A DNA stretch of 64,000 bases from Platerodrilus igneus (GCA_036346225.1 JARFIW010001177.1:280501-344500), one strand, 5' to 3'; shown: positions 45,001 to 57,998, counted from the stretch's first letter. Notes: generated by a model from the letters alone, not told the origin. Translations and numbers: made by a program.

Positions 45001-47127
45001 TAACATGATAATTATACCCAAATGTCCAATATGCACGAGAAACCCCCACACCATTAATACAATCACTGCCTATCTTCATAATTATGTGCGGAAATCGGGA
45101 AATCGGTAATAAATAATAACAAATAAACAATAACAAATAAATCAGAAACCCTCATTAAATTAAATCAATAAAATAAACAAAGATAATAAAATAGAGTGAA
45201 ACCGCGCATCCCCACAGGACTTGAAAGTGAAGTGATAGTGATAGTGATTGTGATCCCGCCCAAGAACATTTAGTGCATACCCACCAGGACTTTAGCAGTG
45301 CACCCGATCTTCCCCTTAGAAGTAAGTTACAGTTAGATGTAAGCAGACGACCAGATCTTTGGATGCTGGAGAATTTTATTATCGAGGTAAGACTTAAATT
45401 GTGGCGGCTGTAGTCGCACAAGCTTTGATTTACATTAATTAGTAGTTTTTGAAATAATTTAACAAGCACGTTTTGTGTGTAATGGCGCTAGCCGACATAT
45501 GCTTGTGGGAGTGCACCTGATAAATAGGGTGATGCTTTTGCTATTTTGTGCACTGCTATATGCTTAACGCTTATTAGACATTTATTTATATATTTATATA
45601 ATTATATTTATTTATATTTTATATTTACACTTTATATTTATTAGCATGTTTTGTAGTATTTTGTGGCATATTTGTTTTGTTTGACGTTCTGTCGCCATTT
45701 TGGCTGCAGTATATATTTGGGAAGGAAGAGCAGAATTGAGAAGATTGTAATCATAATATAAATCAGTTAGGGAATGATAGGGAAAGCTAGGGATAAATTT
45801 ACATTAGTTAGTTAGATTTGGATAGTTTTAAGACGACCCTTCAGGTCGCACTGGTAAGCAGAGCCTGCGTCTGCTATCCGGTATTACGGATCCCTCTCCC
45901 TCTCATTTTTGCTTGTGTCTTGTTGATCGGGTACACTCCAAAGTCAGCGCTAGGGATACCATTATTTACAACCCTGTTATTAGTTTTTGTTTTTAGTTTT
46001 TGTTTCAGTTTGTCAGATTTTTATGTTTGTTAGATTGCTAGAGCTTGTAGGTTTGTTAAATTTTTAGGTTTGTTAGATTTTTATTTAGTTTTTTTATTTA
46101 GGGTGGATTAACTATGAAGTTGGAATTAATTAGAAGCACGATTATTTTCGCGTTTAAACCCAATGTAGTACCTCCGGGTGGAGCATTGGGGACGTGGCCG
46201 CAAGTATAGCGGCCCTTATTCAAATTATAATGTATAACAAACAATCCTTAAATAATTTAAATTGCATTAACGATTTGTCTTTATTTTAATGTTTTAAAAC
46301 TTGAAAATGTAACATAGACATTTCGCAGACAATCCTAGCATTGGTTGCATGCTTTAGATATTCTAAAATTTGAAAAACCTTATTTCCATGTTCAGAAACT
46401 TATAATTCATTACGTTAATGAAGTAAAAAGCTTTTGTCTTACCACCTCATTTTTGACTGTGTGCAAATGTGACGTAAAGTTACAGAAAGTATAGAAACAT
46501 TATCAAATGTATTATCAGTCAAGCTTGGGTTGGATGTTTTAAACAGAATAATTTTTTTTGTCAAATTTCGAGGACTTTACAAAACTAATTAATTTCCTGC
46601 TTTTCTCCACATTAAAATCAGAAGCACAAATATCCTTTCGCTTGTCCGTTTTAAGCCATGAGGGTTGTCTAAAAGTGTACAGTTAGCTATATACAGATTT
46701 CTCTTTTACAATATATTCAGTATTTTTCGTACTACTATCACATATCTTTTAAAAGTGAATATATTAATTCTAGAATACCGATTGCAGACAGTTAGTTGGA
46801 AGAATATTAGGGATTGAACTGATTATTGTTACTGCAAAGCAATGTTTGCCTTTCTTAACTAGTTCACAGTAAGAAGATTCTACTATGTATATCATAGATT
46901 ATATATATGAATGTTCTCTAACGATAATTTTTTAGTATTGTACAATGGAAAACGTCAGACCATGCAGATAAGTATGGTGGATATGGAATCAGTTTGTAAT
47001 CTAATTGAAGTAATTTTGTTGAGACAATTCCGATTCCGATTCTAATTTAAAAATGTTTTCCAGTTCAGTAATCGTGACGATTCTTTTTAGTTCAAAGATT
47101 CAAACAATTTAACACTAATGAGTAACA
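45001..47127. other. No gene recognised
   Basis: AT-rich sequence. A GC-rich patch near 46,150-46,205 (CCTCCGGGTGGAGC, GTATAGCGGCCC) and runs of TTTGTTAGATTTTTA near 46,020-46,090 stand out but match nothing I know. Open frames at 45,155-45,469 and 45,818-46,033 have no protein-like signatures. Confidence 0.5.
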
Positions 47128-47135
47128 CCTGTAAG
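47128..47135. repeat. hAT target-site duplication, left
   Basis: CCTGTAAG, repeated exactly at 53,402-53,409 just outside the element. Confidence 0.9.
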
Positions 47136-50100
47136 CAGGGGCGACTGAATAATATTATAAACCCAGTCAAATAGTTTTCATATACTCAACCAGTGCTCCC
47201 GTGAAACTCCGATCATTTCAATTGCGTTTTTGCAATAAAAATGGAAAAACAGCAGCAGGCCATTTTGGTCTTACTATTCTAATGTAATTTAAAAATGCAG
47301 TCTAATAAATAAGTCAGACCACTGGTCTGCGTAATTGAAAAAAGAAAGGAAAACTTGATATGTAAAAGGCAGACGAATGTAGTGTTATTTGACTCCAGCC
47401 TATTTCCAATGTATCCATTTTCACATTATTTTGCATATAAGTCAGTCAGTAAATGCTAAATGCGTTTCCGCCACTTAGTACATTCCGTGGTCGATGTTGT
47501 TTTGTTTGCTTTTTCTTACATATTTATTTTCAATTACAAGGGTACAAACTATAAATAAGATAAAAGGAAATCAATTTTAAAAAGATTCCAATGTTTTCAA
47601 TAGGGTGCAAAGAAGGTTTAGAGTTAATTGTCTTTTACCGAGAAAAGACTGTAGTACCTGTTGTGTTGTTTATTTACAGATTAGTGGAACTAAAATACCG
47701 TTATACATAATCTCCTAAGAGATCCCTCTCTTTATCTTGCTTTTACGCTGTTTTGAGTTTTTTGGTTGATCATTCAGTCCCTTTTCGGAATGCGTGTAAA
47801 TTATATCGGAATCGAGAAATAAACATAAATGTTTTATTTTAAGATTGTTGATTTTTAGATTTAGTGCTGCTGTGCTAGTTTTGTGCATATGAAAGTTGGC
47901 GACCATTCTGTATATACTTGTTTATAAAATGTAAAAGTACTCATAATTATTGTTTATATTACTGTTGGTTTAAACAATTCAATAGACAATAACTGTATAA
48001 ATATGGAGCAACATACAGAAGCTAAAGAGGGCGCAAAGGAACCTCGCGAAAAGAAAAGAAAATCATTGGCGAAACAATCAAAAAAATGCGCAAACTTACA
48101 AAGTATTTTCAATAAACGATCGAACAGGCAAGCTTGGCAGAGATAAAGATGTCTACTTTCTTGTAATCATTATAATCATTGATCTACACTTCCTTGCAAT
48201 TGGCAGAAGTACCACAAACATTAGCATTGGAAGTTAAAAATACAGTATAGCAGTTAAACGTCCAATTTCGTCAACAATTATGGTAGCTGAAAAAGACTCA
48301 AATGAGGATGAAGCAGCCATGGAGTCGTCATTAGATGTATTTGTTAGGCCTTCTATGTCCGATATGTCTTTATTTTTCAAATTGCATTCCAAGCAACCTT
48401 CTTCATTCAGTGGTTAATCTTTTTTCAAAAAAATATTTCATAAGAAAAGTGCCAAAGCCGTTGTTGGCTCAGTTATAATAAGTTAAACAATAAATTGTAT
48501 TGCCCTGTTTGCCCAGTGATTGCAGAAACGAACAAAAGTAATTCGTTTATCGAAGGAATGAACGATTTGAAGCATATTCATCAAAAAACTTAGTAACACA
48601 AGGGTAGTAAAATGAATAGTTATTGTACAGAAGCTTATTTTTTACACTTGCACGAAAAAAATATTAACACCCTGTTGTTCTCAAGCCAAAAAACTATAAG
48701 AAATGAGCAAGTTAAAATGAAGCGAAAAATTCTAGAAAGAGTTGTAGAAGTAGCAAAACTTATAGGAAAACATGGTTTAACTTTCAGGGGCACTAAATTT
48801 GAGGCTGTATACACACTAGATAATCTTGCACTTGACCATGGCAATTTCTTGAACTTATTTTGTTAATAAGCAAGTATGACGTTGTTTTAAAAGAACATTT
48901 AAATATTATAATAAATAAAAGCAAGATTGCTTATGAACAACAGTCTGGTATAAGTAGAAAAGAACGAGGAAGTTTATTAACTTTGCTATCGAAAAATACG
49001 GTAGTTGTAGTAATACAGTCTATTGCGTCATTGATTAAAAAAGAAATTTCCAACCAAATTCTAAACGCAGGTATGTGTTCAGTACAAATTGATACAACCG
49101 AGGATGTTTCAGTAAGATATCAATGCAGTGTTGTTATAAGATGTGTTTCTGAAGAAAAAATCAATGAAAAACTAATTGCTGTAATAAGCTGTGAAAGTTC
49201 TACTAGTGAAAGTTTCCTAGAAATTTTTAAAAATGTATTACTTGTAAATAATTTAAATATTTAGCAGTGCATAGCAAATGCTAATGATGGTGCAGCGAAT
49301 ATGTCGGATCAGTTTAATGGTTTTCCTGCTTAGTTAAGTGGTATTTTACCTCAACAAATTCACGTATGGTGTTACAGCCATATTCTCAGTTTAGTACTTT
49401 GTGACTCAACAAAGGATCCAATTGCAGATGCGTGATTTTTTTCTTTATTAAATGCGTTGGCTGTGTTTTTTAAAGAATTTTATATATGGATGAATATTTG
49501 GTTTGATGTTGAAAAAAGGAAAAAATTACAAACTATAAGCGAAACAAGGGCTAAGGAAGTGGCTTAAAGGAGAACATTTGGTTCATTTAGGAATTATAGT
49601 AATTCCGATTCCCTATTTCTTGATATAGTTGTTGTACCTACCACAATTATAAATAAAAAGGAAATGAATTTTGAAGTTTGGACCAAAGTGCAAAATTTTA
49701 GGAATTCTCTCTTAAAATACGAAACAATATTGTTGACACATATTTACCTAAGAATCTTTGGTCACACTACACCATTATCAAATTATTTACAAACATGCGG
49801 GCTAAATGTTATCAATTGGTGTCAAAAACTTTAAAACAATTAAGGAATATACAAAGACATGTCGGCGCAATAACAACGGCTTCAAAGCCCTTCATAAAGC
49901 AGGTTTTCAATGAGTTGCAACAAAGAGATATACATGACATAGAATTTGAAGATGCGTTTCCAATTAAAAGAATTCGCTTTAAGAAAAGAATGGCTTCAGA
50001 CACAATGAGAGATACCCCGATTACTAATGCAAACGACAATTTTACAATAACTGTTTATAACGTGATTTTGGATAAAATATTCAAAGTATGGTAAATAGAT

Positions 50101-50594
50101 TTGAAAAGAATAGTCAACTATAAATGGATTTAATTTTTTTTATTTATTAATTTTAAACAAATTACTAAAAAAGGAATTCCTGAGATTATTGGTTTTGCTA
50201 GTAAATGGGACAGGTTAAAAGATTTAGTAGTTGAAGAATATTCATTACTTGAACGGAACATGGAGTTTGAAGAATCTGAGGAAGAACACGGACAAAAAGA
50301 AGAAAGTGAGGATAAACTAACAACGTGTAAAAATTATAGAAATTGTGCTATTTGCTGTTACCAGTTACTATACAAATTTAATTTATTTAGTGAATCGTAC
50401 CGTGTGTTGGCATTGGCATATAAATATTTTTTGACTATTACAGTTACCCAAGTTTCGTGTGAAAGATCTTTCTCTAAATTAAAATTTATCAAAAAACAAC
50501 TGAGAAGTATGAGGCGCCGTTTGTGTCTATAATAAATACTGAAATATATATATTTTTTCTAATATATATATAAAATATTTTGTAATATATATTT

Positions 50595-50633
<39 letters not shown>

Positions 50634-50720
50634 AAATATATATATATATGTATTTAAAAATATATATATTTAAAATATATATATATATATATATATTTAA
50701 AAATATATATATATATATTT

Positions 50721-50758
<38 letters not shown>

Positions 50759-50872
50759 AAATATATATATATATATATATATATATTTAAAATATATATA
50801 TATATATATATATATATTTAAAAATATATATATATATATTTAAAATATATATATATATATATATATATATTT

Positions 50873-50906
<34 letters not shown>

Positions 50907-50935
50907 AAAATATATATATATATATATATATATTT

Positions 50936-50973
<38 letters not shown>

Positions 50974-51190
50974 AAAATATATATATATTTAAAAATATAT
51001 ATATTGAATTAAGTAACAATGAAATATATATATAATTTTGCATTGGACTACCGCCCGATAGAGGCGCTGTTCTTATGAAACAAATATATAATTTTGCATT
51101 GGACTACCGCCCGATAGAGGCGCTGTTCTTATTCTGAACGTTTTACGTACAGTTTTATCGGAGAATAATCGTAGACAATCGCTGTCCAGA

Positions 51191-51690
51191 TGAATAAATT
51201 TACATGAATTATATATCTTGTTTACCTCGTCAGAGGACGTTACATTATTTTGTACTATTATTAATTTACTAAATACTGTGGCGCAAGGAAAGATTTATTT
51301 ACACGCTTGCTCCTGATCTAACAGAATTTCTTTTCAGTTGTGCTAGTACCGCACTCTTTTTATTAATAGTTTAACTAAATTGCCTCAACTTTTTGAAAGT
51401 TGAATTCTGTACATAATTACGCTAATGTTCAGCTATTAACCGTTAGATGTCGTCAAAAGCTACCCTTCTATATATTAAATACTTAGGTCATTTATTCTAA
51501 AAGAACGCCAAAATACACAAGCTTTCATAATTTTTATTATTTTATACAAATTCATTATAACAATACTTCGACTATTTTATAACGGATGTAGTTGTAAAGT
51601 ATTCGATCACAATAATCATACAGGAGTGTCGTTTCGATGCATAAATTTATGCGAAATATATGTCACGTTTATCTCGTCAGAGGACGCCAC
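51191..51690. repeat. Internal direct repeats of the foldback core
   Basis: Bases ~51,191-51,240 and ~51,636-51,690 share ATAAATTTA(C/T)(A/G)TG(A)A..TATAT.TC and CTCGTCAGAGGACG in the same order and direction, about 445 bp apart. Confidence 0.6.
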
Positions 51691-51930
51691 TTTGGTTTAA
51701 ACTTATCTATTCTAGATTAAGTAACCTAGTATATAGTAGGCGGCGTACGAAGAGATTAACTTACATGTTTACTTTAGGCCATAGAATATACCTTCCGGAA
51801 TAGAAGGGAATCATCCATAATAAAAATTATAACCTTAATACTGACTTGCCAGCTATGAGTCGAGGCTCGTTCTAACAAAAAACGTTTTTTGTAATTGTGC
51901 TGTCTACACTACTAACCGTCAATTTATACA

Positions 51931-51938
51931 AAAAAAAT
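51931..51938 (-). terminator. Pol III oligo-T terminator after 5S-like gene
   Basis: A run of A on the plus strand gives T7-T8 directly after the 5S 3' end. Confidence 0.7.
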
Positions 51939-52054
51939 GCCAACGGACACGCCATGTTCCCAAGCGGTCACCCATCCAAGTACTGACCGTGCCCAACGTT
52001 GCTTAACTTCGGTGATCGGACGAGAAGCAACACTGAACGGTAAGCCGCCACGGC
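51939..52054 (-). rRNA. 5S rRNA gene-like sequence
   Basis: On the minus strand the 3' two-thirds match insect 5S rRNA closely: CTCGTCCGATCACCGAAGTT, AAGCAACGTTGGGC (A-box region), GGTCAGTACTTGGATGGG, TGACCGCTTGGGAACA and GTTGGC at the end. The internal promoter (A box, intermediate element, C box) is therefore present. A run of eight T follows directly (51,931-51,938), a Pol III terminator. The first ~35 bases (GCCGTGGCGGCTTACCGTTC) diverge from the usual 5' end, so helix I pairing with the 3' end is imperfect. It may be a variant gene or a pseudogene; I favour a transcribable but non-ribosomal copy. Confidence 0.8.
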
Positions 52055-52718
52055 TACGGAAACTTTTATTATATCGCAAAATTTAAATCATTGTACAAAG
52101 TTTAATTGTACGTGATATTTTTCATGTTTGAGATTGTTATGTACATTTCCACTAACCTAAATTTTATAAATATATTTTGATTGGATTTGGTGCTTTTCAA
52201 CGTGGTATGGCGTTGTCTATATTAAAAATCGCGTTCCGGGTATGTAAAGTGCATATGCGAATGCACCTAGCAAATATTCGAACTCCGCGTTTTCTGAAAA
52301 TTACTCGAAAATTTAATAAACAACGGTCGAGAAGTGGACCGAAAGGCGTATAATCATTACATCATAGCAAGCACCCTCTTCTTATATGAAAATACAATTT
52401 GTATTTTATGTCAGTATTCTATATACATAGGATAGTATATATACTATCAGTGCTTCGCATAAGCTAACCTAACTAAAAGGATTTCCCTAAATTAACAATA
52501 ATGAATTAAAAACCTATTTGGTTCAGAATAAGAACAGCGCCTCTATCGGGCAAAATTTTATATTTGTTTCATAAGAACAACGCCTCTATCGGGCGGTAGT
52601 CCAATGCAAAATTATATATATATATATATTTCATTGTTACTTAATTCAATATATATATATTTTTAAATATATATATGTATTTTAAATATATATATATATT
52701 TTTAAATATATATATATA

Positions 52719-52750
<32 letters not shown>

Positions 52751-52899
52751 GATATATATATATATATTTTTAAATATATATATATATATATATATTTTAA
52801 ATATATATATATATATATTTTAAATATATATATATATATATATTTTAAATATATATATTTTTAAATATATATATATTTTTAAATATATATATTTTTTAA

Positions 52900-52938
<39 letters not shown>

Positions 52939-53401
52939 AAAAATATATATATTTGAAAAAATATATATTACAAAATATTTTATATATATATTAGAAAAAA
53001 TATATATTTCAGTATTTATTATAGACACAAACGGCGCCTCATAGAGAAGTACATTATCAAATGACAATGTAGAATCATTTATGTTAATGACATGTGAAAA
53101 AAACCTTTTAAATTGTATCGACTATGATTCTATTATTGAAAAGGTGGCTGAAACAAGTAGTATATTAAGAAAAAAGCTTTTAGTTTGATTTGCTACAATC
53201 ATTTACCATGTATATTCACTTTACTTCGTGTAAGTATAATAAAAATTTAGTTTTATGTTTCTACATTACCGATATTGTTAGTATGTTTAATACACTAGGT
53301 ATGCTTTATTTGTAATTACGCTCTATCTAAAAATAAAAAATTGACCGGGCTGCTAGATTTATTAATTTCCTGGTAGCATAAACGCTCCCTGTCCGCCCCT
53401 G

Positions 53402-53409
53402 CCTGTAAG
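53402..53409. repeat. hAT target-site duplication, right
   Basis: CCTGTAAG, identical to 47,128-47,135. Confidence 0.9.
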
Positions 53410-55229
53410 CCATTGCTTTTCCTTTCGCGAAAGGATTTATCAGTGTAATCAGATACGTTTCAAGCTAGGGTGTAAGGAGTCAAAAAATTGCGAACAGCTC
53501 TTAATAAAAAGTGCCATTATGATCCCAAACTAGGTCAGTAATATCAAGCTTTTAAAACACTGACGCCTACAAAGGGACAATCGGACTGTTGTCATCTACC
53601 CCCTCAACCTTCAGATTCACATATACAATAAATTATGTGCATCGTTTTAAACATTTTGACTGAAAAACACTTTTTTGCTTTTTTCTACTTTAATGTAAAA
53701 TTACTATTACAAATTGCGATTCTACTACTCAAACATCATTTTACTATGCTAGTTTAAAGTACTTATAACTAGTATCTCCCGGTTATTTTTTCAATGCATT
53801 GGCATTACAGTCTCATTGTTCTGTTTAAGTACCTCATAATATAATATATTCGATGTAATATAAAAACACATACTCGTACTATAATAAATTGATGTAGCAA
53901 AATTAAGTACAATTGTGCTGACCAGGCATATAATTTGCGCTATACGATTGAAATGTAATACAGTACCTATAGACATCTGTGGCGTAGCTACTGAACATAT
54001 ATGGCACCTTTCGTCACTAAAAGTACATTGATTTTTAACAAAGTGCCTAAGTTATAAGACAGTATAATGCCTCAAGCAAAAAAATTTATCTCAATTTTAC
54101 TTCACATTACCCTTTATCAGTGGCGGCTTATAGTCTAAGAGAGTGCTAAGGCAAGTAGTATATGAGAATTTTTTTAATTTATTCATTACAAAATACTAAG
54201 CACCTATAGAATGTTTAAACTTAATACAAATACAACCAAGTATGAAATACTTTTGGGATAATACCAATAGAACACAAAGAATTAAACATAAATAATACGT
54301 TCCCAAAATAAAATGTGAAAATATTGAATGCTGCACTTTTAACCTCGATTGAATTAATTTACACTATTTTAAAGTTTTCTAAACACTAACTGTATTTGTC
54401 TATTTTTCTGATTTGCAAAATAATCTATCACATTTTCAAAAACTCTTTATTACTACTTAAACTTCTAAGTAGTTGCTTCTCGATAGCAATTTGTGCTACA
54501 TTATAGAATAGTTATTATCCATTTTTTATTCGCTTTAGTGCAGAAAAGTTTCACTCTACAGAAGTAGACGCTATAGTTATAGTTAAATAAACACTAATAG
54601 TAGTAGTAACCCAGAACCTTTGTACCAAAATTTCCACCTACATAACACAGTGGGCAAGAGAAGGAAATTACGCTCATAAGCAATACTTGCGGATTTCCTC
54701 TAAATGGACTATATGTAAGTTGAAGAGAGATCGACGTACATTAATCTAATTACACGAGCTTGTTTGTTTTGCAAGCCTGAGGAAATTTTTTATTAGCTTG
54801 CTCTCTTAACACGTCATTTGTGTTTAACTCCTTGGTCCATCTATTACCTATACGGGACACGGCACATTTATGTTTTAATTACCTCTAGAAGTATCAATGT
54901 TACACAATATTAGCACAAAGTAGTCTTTCAAGCCTTCAAATAACATATACCGTTATTTTACAAATTAGATGCAAGATGTGTTGCTTATACGTATCAAAAA
55001 TATCTATTTTTATATGCTATACTTGCCAAAATTTAATTTTTATAGAAATGAGTTTCTGTTATTTAATGTCGAATTTTCTATACATATTTGAACATGAAGA
55101 ATTTTTAGAGATATTATTTTTAATTTATAAAAAGTAACAACACATGTCATAATACTGTTTGTTTTACACTTTTTAAATTCATTACATACAGTGAAAAATA
55201 TATTAACCAGCTAAATTTGCGGATGCCGG
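53410..55229. other. No gene recognised
   Basis: AT-rich sequence without convincing coding. A CAGTGGCGGCTT at 54,120 resembles a hAT-type terminal repeat, but I find no matching inverted end, so no element is called. Confidence 0.5.
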
Positions 55230-55276
55230 ACCATGTTAAATTATTGTAGAAAGCTTCCATTGGCGGTAAACTGTTG

Positions 55277-55789
55277 TCATCGAGCACGGAAATTTCTGTC
55301 ACAGTTATATGGAAAAATGCTCTTCTTAATCAACAGCGAACTATTCCGTTCGTTTGGGAAACGTCGACGTTTTTTGTTCGTTTTGCACCAACTTTGTGTT
55401 TGGGTTAGGGCGATGTTAGCTTTACGTTTGATTTCCCTTCTGGAATTGCCTTCAACCACCAGCAAGACGTCGTCGACGTATGCAATCGTCGACAACATTT
55501 CGTCACCGGTGTCCAGCTTTTCCAGGAGTTCATCAATTACAATATTCCATAATAGGGGTCCGCATATGGACCCTCGCGGGCAACCTTTGTTTATATGCTT
55601 AGTAATGCTCTCCGTGCATTGTAGGATTACGTATCTGTCCCTGCAGTAGCTCCTGAAGGAATGGCACAGTTGTGATAGACAGTTTATGGTCGTAAGTTTT
55701 GTAAAAAGTAAAGGCCACCAAAGGTTATTAAATGCGCTTTCTATCTCCACTAATATTAATAGGACGTATTGTTTGTGTGATTGCTTCAT
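55277..55789 (-). pseudogene. LINE reverse transcriptase (R1-type), partial
   Basis: Motif A region VEIESAFNNLWWPLL (normally VE-SAF), motif B GCPRGSICGPLLWNIVID, motif C IAYVDDVLLVVEG, then LTQTQSWCKTNK. This ordering and wording suit R1-clade elements. It lost the frame after ~155 residues. It catalysed cDNA synthesis at the nicked target. Confidence 0.8.
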
Positions 55790-56433
55790 GATTTATATTG
55801 ATTGGTTGCTGGCATCCTTGGTCGATTTGTTTTCTGTGACACCGTATTGTCTTAAGTGAACTCTTATGGTGTGACTGTGGTCCTGCATTCGTTTACATAG
55901 TAGTTTTTCATACGTTCTTCCTAGCGTGTTTGAAAGGCATATGGGTCGGTAAAAGCCTGGTTATTTGAGATCTTTACCTTTCCCTTTCGGGATAATCACG
56001 ACATTCGCCTGTTTCCAGATGTTTGGAAAACAGCTTGTAGTATGCATTCATTGTACAGTGCTGTTAGCGTCAGTGTTAATTTATCTTGTAGCGCTATGCC
56101 AATCTCCGCAAGGATTCAATCCTGTCCGGGTGCTTTCCTGCTCTTCGATTGGCATAGTGCGTATCTCACTTCGTCTTCTGTGAAGGGATCTAAATTGTCA
56201 TCTTGTCTGTTCCATGGTCGGTTACCTACGTAGTTTCTGTCGATTACTCCTTGTCCTCTGAGTCGTTGTTCGTTAGTGTCGCCTTAAACGTTATCAGGCA
56301 AAAGTGTTTATAATAGTAGTGTCGCAGTTTTACCCCAGTCTTTTGTGTATGTAACGTATTGTTTTATTAAAGTCGAATAAGACATCGGTGGTTTTATTTT
56401 ATTCCGAGTGATTTTATAGGGTATCTCCAGGTG

Positions 56434-57562
56434 TCACTTTGTAAGTGTCTTTCCACGAATAATTCCCATGACCTCATCTTCATCAGTCAGTTCTTTTTGG
56501 TATATGTCTTTTAATTGTCGGTAATTTGTTAGGTGGTGTGCTCTCTCAGCCGGTGTTATAGGAAGTTCTGGTAGCTTTTTCTCACTCGCTGTGCTTCGTT
56601 TTTTAGGTTTTGTAAGCGTCTTGTCCATTGAATTGTCTTTGTGTGTCGTGTTCTCTGTTGTTTTGGGAGAACCTGCTCCATTGTCCATCTAATTGTGTTG
56701 ATGAGTAGTTTTGTATACTCGTGTACGTTTTTATCAGGTCTGATGTCTTGTGGGTGTACAAATGTATCTCTCAGTTTGTTCCAATTTGCAAATCGTATTT
56801 TGTATCGTTGTACTTTGGTGAAGTTTTGTGGTGTGTCAAATGACCTGGTTGTAATGTCAATGTTAAACGTGATTAGGTTGTGGTCACTGAGAGGTTGTTG
56901 TTCAAATACCTGCCAGTCTTGTATGTAGTTGTACGCTAGCCCAATTGTCAGTGTTACGTCTATGTTTGTTTCTGTTCCTGCATGGGTGTTGTATGTGGAT
57001 GAGTTATTAGGTATGTTGATTGCTTCAAGCTGTAGTTCGTTAATCAAGTTTTCGACTTGTTCTCCTCGATCGTCCGTGAGGGAACTGTGCTACATCGAGG
57101 ATTTTTCATTTACGTCTGCCATAATAACTATTGGTTTGTTATTGTAAGTGTGTAATATGTTGCGTATGTTATTTATGTACGGCTCGGGGGGGGGGGGGTC
57201 CAGTCTGTACTGGAAGTAGCTCGCCACGAAGATCTATTTTCCAATCCGACCGTTTGAGACCTCCAGACATGTACAGTGTTTTCCGCTGTTTCGTTGGATT
57301 GTCGTCATTGTCAATGTGGAGTCAAAAATGACCACTGCCGTTTGTGGGTTTCTACCTGTATGTATTTGTCGTGCCCTGGCTGGCATGCTTGGAATCTTCC
57401 CATGCACCAGAAGAAGTTTCTGTATAAACAGTGCATGTAATCTCCTAAGGTTTTAGCCAATTGTCTAAGCTCTTTCATTACAGTTGCACAATGTATGGCA
57501 TTTATTTGGCCAATTCTGATCTTTTTGTCGTCCATTAGGGATAATAGGTGTGTGTGCTGCAT
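56434..57562 (-). pseudogene. LINE apurinic-like endonuclease and linker (R1-type)
   Basis: Starts near 57,562 with IRIGQINAIHCATVMKELRQ. Later frames contain PIVIMADVNEKSS (near 57,120) and the C-terminal SDHNLITFNI motif (near 56,880) with its catalytic Asp-His. The linker 56,688-56,434 is polar. Several frameshifts and an 11-C run on the minus strand at ~57,187-57,198 disrupt it. The enzyme nicks target DNA. Confidence 0.75.
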
Positions 57563-57930
57563 TCTGGTTGTAGCTTGTGTTTGTGTATGAGTGTTGTGTG
57601 TGAGTGTAGGTTCGTATTTCGTTTATGGGTGGGTTTCTATTTTGTCTGTGTGCATGTTCTCTAGGTAACGTGGTGGTTTCCCGTTGCCTTCCACATCGCG
57701 GTAGTGTATCTTAGACTGCCATACCGACCCCTATGGTCTCTGCCAATCTAGGTACCGAAAGAGCCGCTGCCCTCTTTCGGGGACCTGTCTTAGTCTGGTT
57801 CCTCACTAACGACCCTAATACTATGGTTGGACCTGTAGTTTGGCTCTTTAGCTCATTAGAACACGCAAGCCATTTCACCTGTTCTAGTAATCTAGAACTT
57901 CGGCAAGGTGCAGGTCCATTCGAAATGGGC

Positions 57931-57931
57931 A

Positions 57932-57998
<67 letters not shown>
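57931..57998. repeat. (AAT)n microsatellite / LINE tail
   Basis: Long AAT tract followed by ATTCAATTCAATTCAATTC, which is the 3' tail of the minus-strand LINE copy 1. Confidence 0.95.

Larger units (their letters stand above)
50508..53043. mobile_element. Foldback element with long AT-rich inverted repeats and a 5S-like gene
   Basis: Begins TATGAGGCGCC and ends GGCGCCTCATA; flanked by GAGAAG on both sides (50,502-50,507 and 53,044-53,049). Arms: 50,508-51,138 and 52,528-53,043, mainly (TA)n with TTTAAA interruptions, and at the inner edge the block ATTGGACTACCGCCCGATAG (two copies left, one and a half right). The core of about 1.4 kb is not palindromic, contains the 5S-like sequence and two ~55 bp internal direct repeats. 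No transposase. I do not recognise the superfamily. Confidence 0.85.
48003..53188 (+). pseudogene. hAT transposase (ZMYM/TTF-like group), split and decayed
   Basis: Starts at ATG 48,003 (MEQHTEAKEGAKEPREKK). A weak zinc-finger-like N-terminal region includes EGMNDLKHIHQK near 48,557. Catalytic-region stretches follow: MCSVQIDTTEDVSV (49,073), ANANDGAANMSDQFNGF (49,270), IHVWCYSHILSLVL (49,358). The C-terminal dimerisation motif is VSCERSFSKLKFIKKQL (50,452-50,502). Several stops and frameshifts. The last exon-like part continues at 53,050-53,188 after the nested element and ends in TGA. Joining across the insertion keeps the frame. Confidence 0.85.
47136..53401 (+). mobile_element. hAT transposon with nested insertion
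   Basis: Ends CAGGGGCGACTG and CAGGGGCGGACAG (right end, read inward) with a perfect 8-bp target duplication, the hAT hallmark. Without the nested 2.5 kb element it would be about 3.7 kb. It encodes a decayed transposase in plus orientation. Confidence 0.92.
55230..57930 (-). mobile_element. R1-type LINE, decayed
   Basis: Minus-strand non-LTR element: presumed 5' UTR 57,930-57,570 (with GGAAGGCAACGGGAAACCAC on the minus strand), apurinic endonuclease 57,562-56,700, linker, RT 55,800-55,270. Its 5' end abuts an (AAT)n tract. The C-terminus is not recognised beyond 55,230. Confidence 0.75.

Noticed and set aside
45155..46033. Open frames of 104 and 71 codons
   Set aside because: No homology signal that I can recognise, no supporting context, hydrophobic low-complexity composition.
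50502..50509. 8-bp instead of 6-bp duplication for the foldback element (GAGAAGTA)
   Set aside because: The bases match, but this would leave the terminal inverted repeats unequal by TA. The 6-bp reading gives perfect ends.
50840..51043. Open frames of alternating I/Y residues in TA tracts
   Set aside because: Simple-repeat translation, not genes.
54120..54131. Possible hAT end CAGTGGCGGCTT
   Set aside because: No complementary end or 8-bp duplication found within reach.
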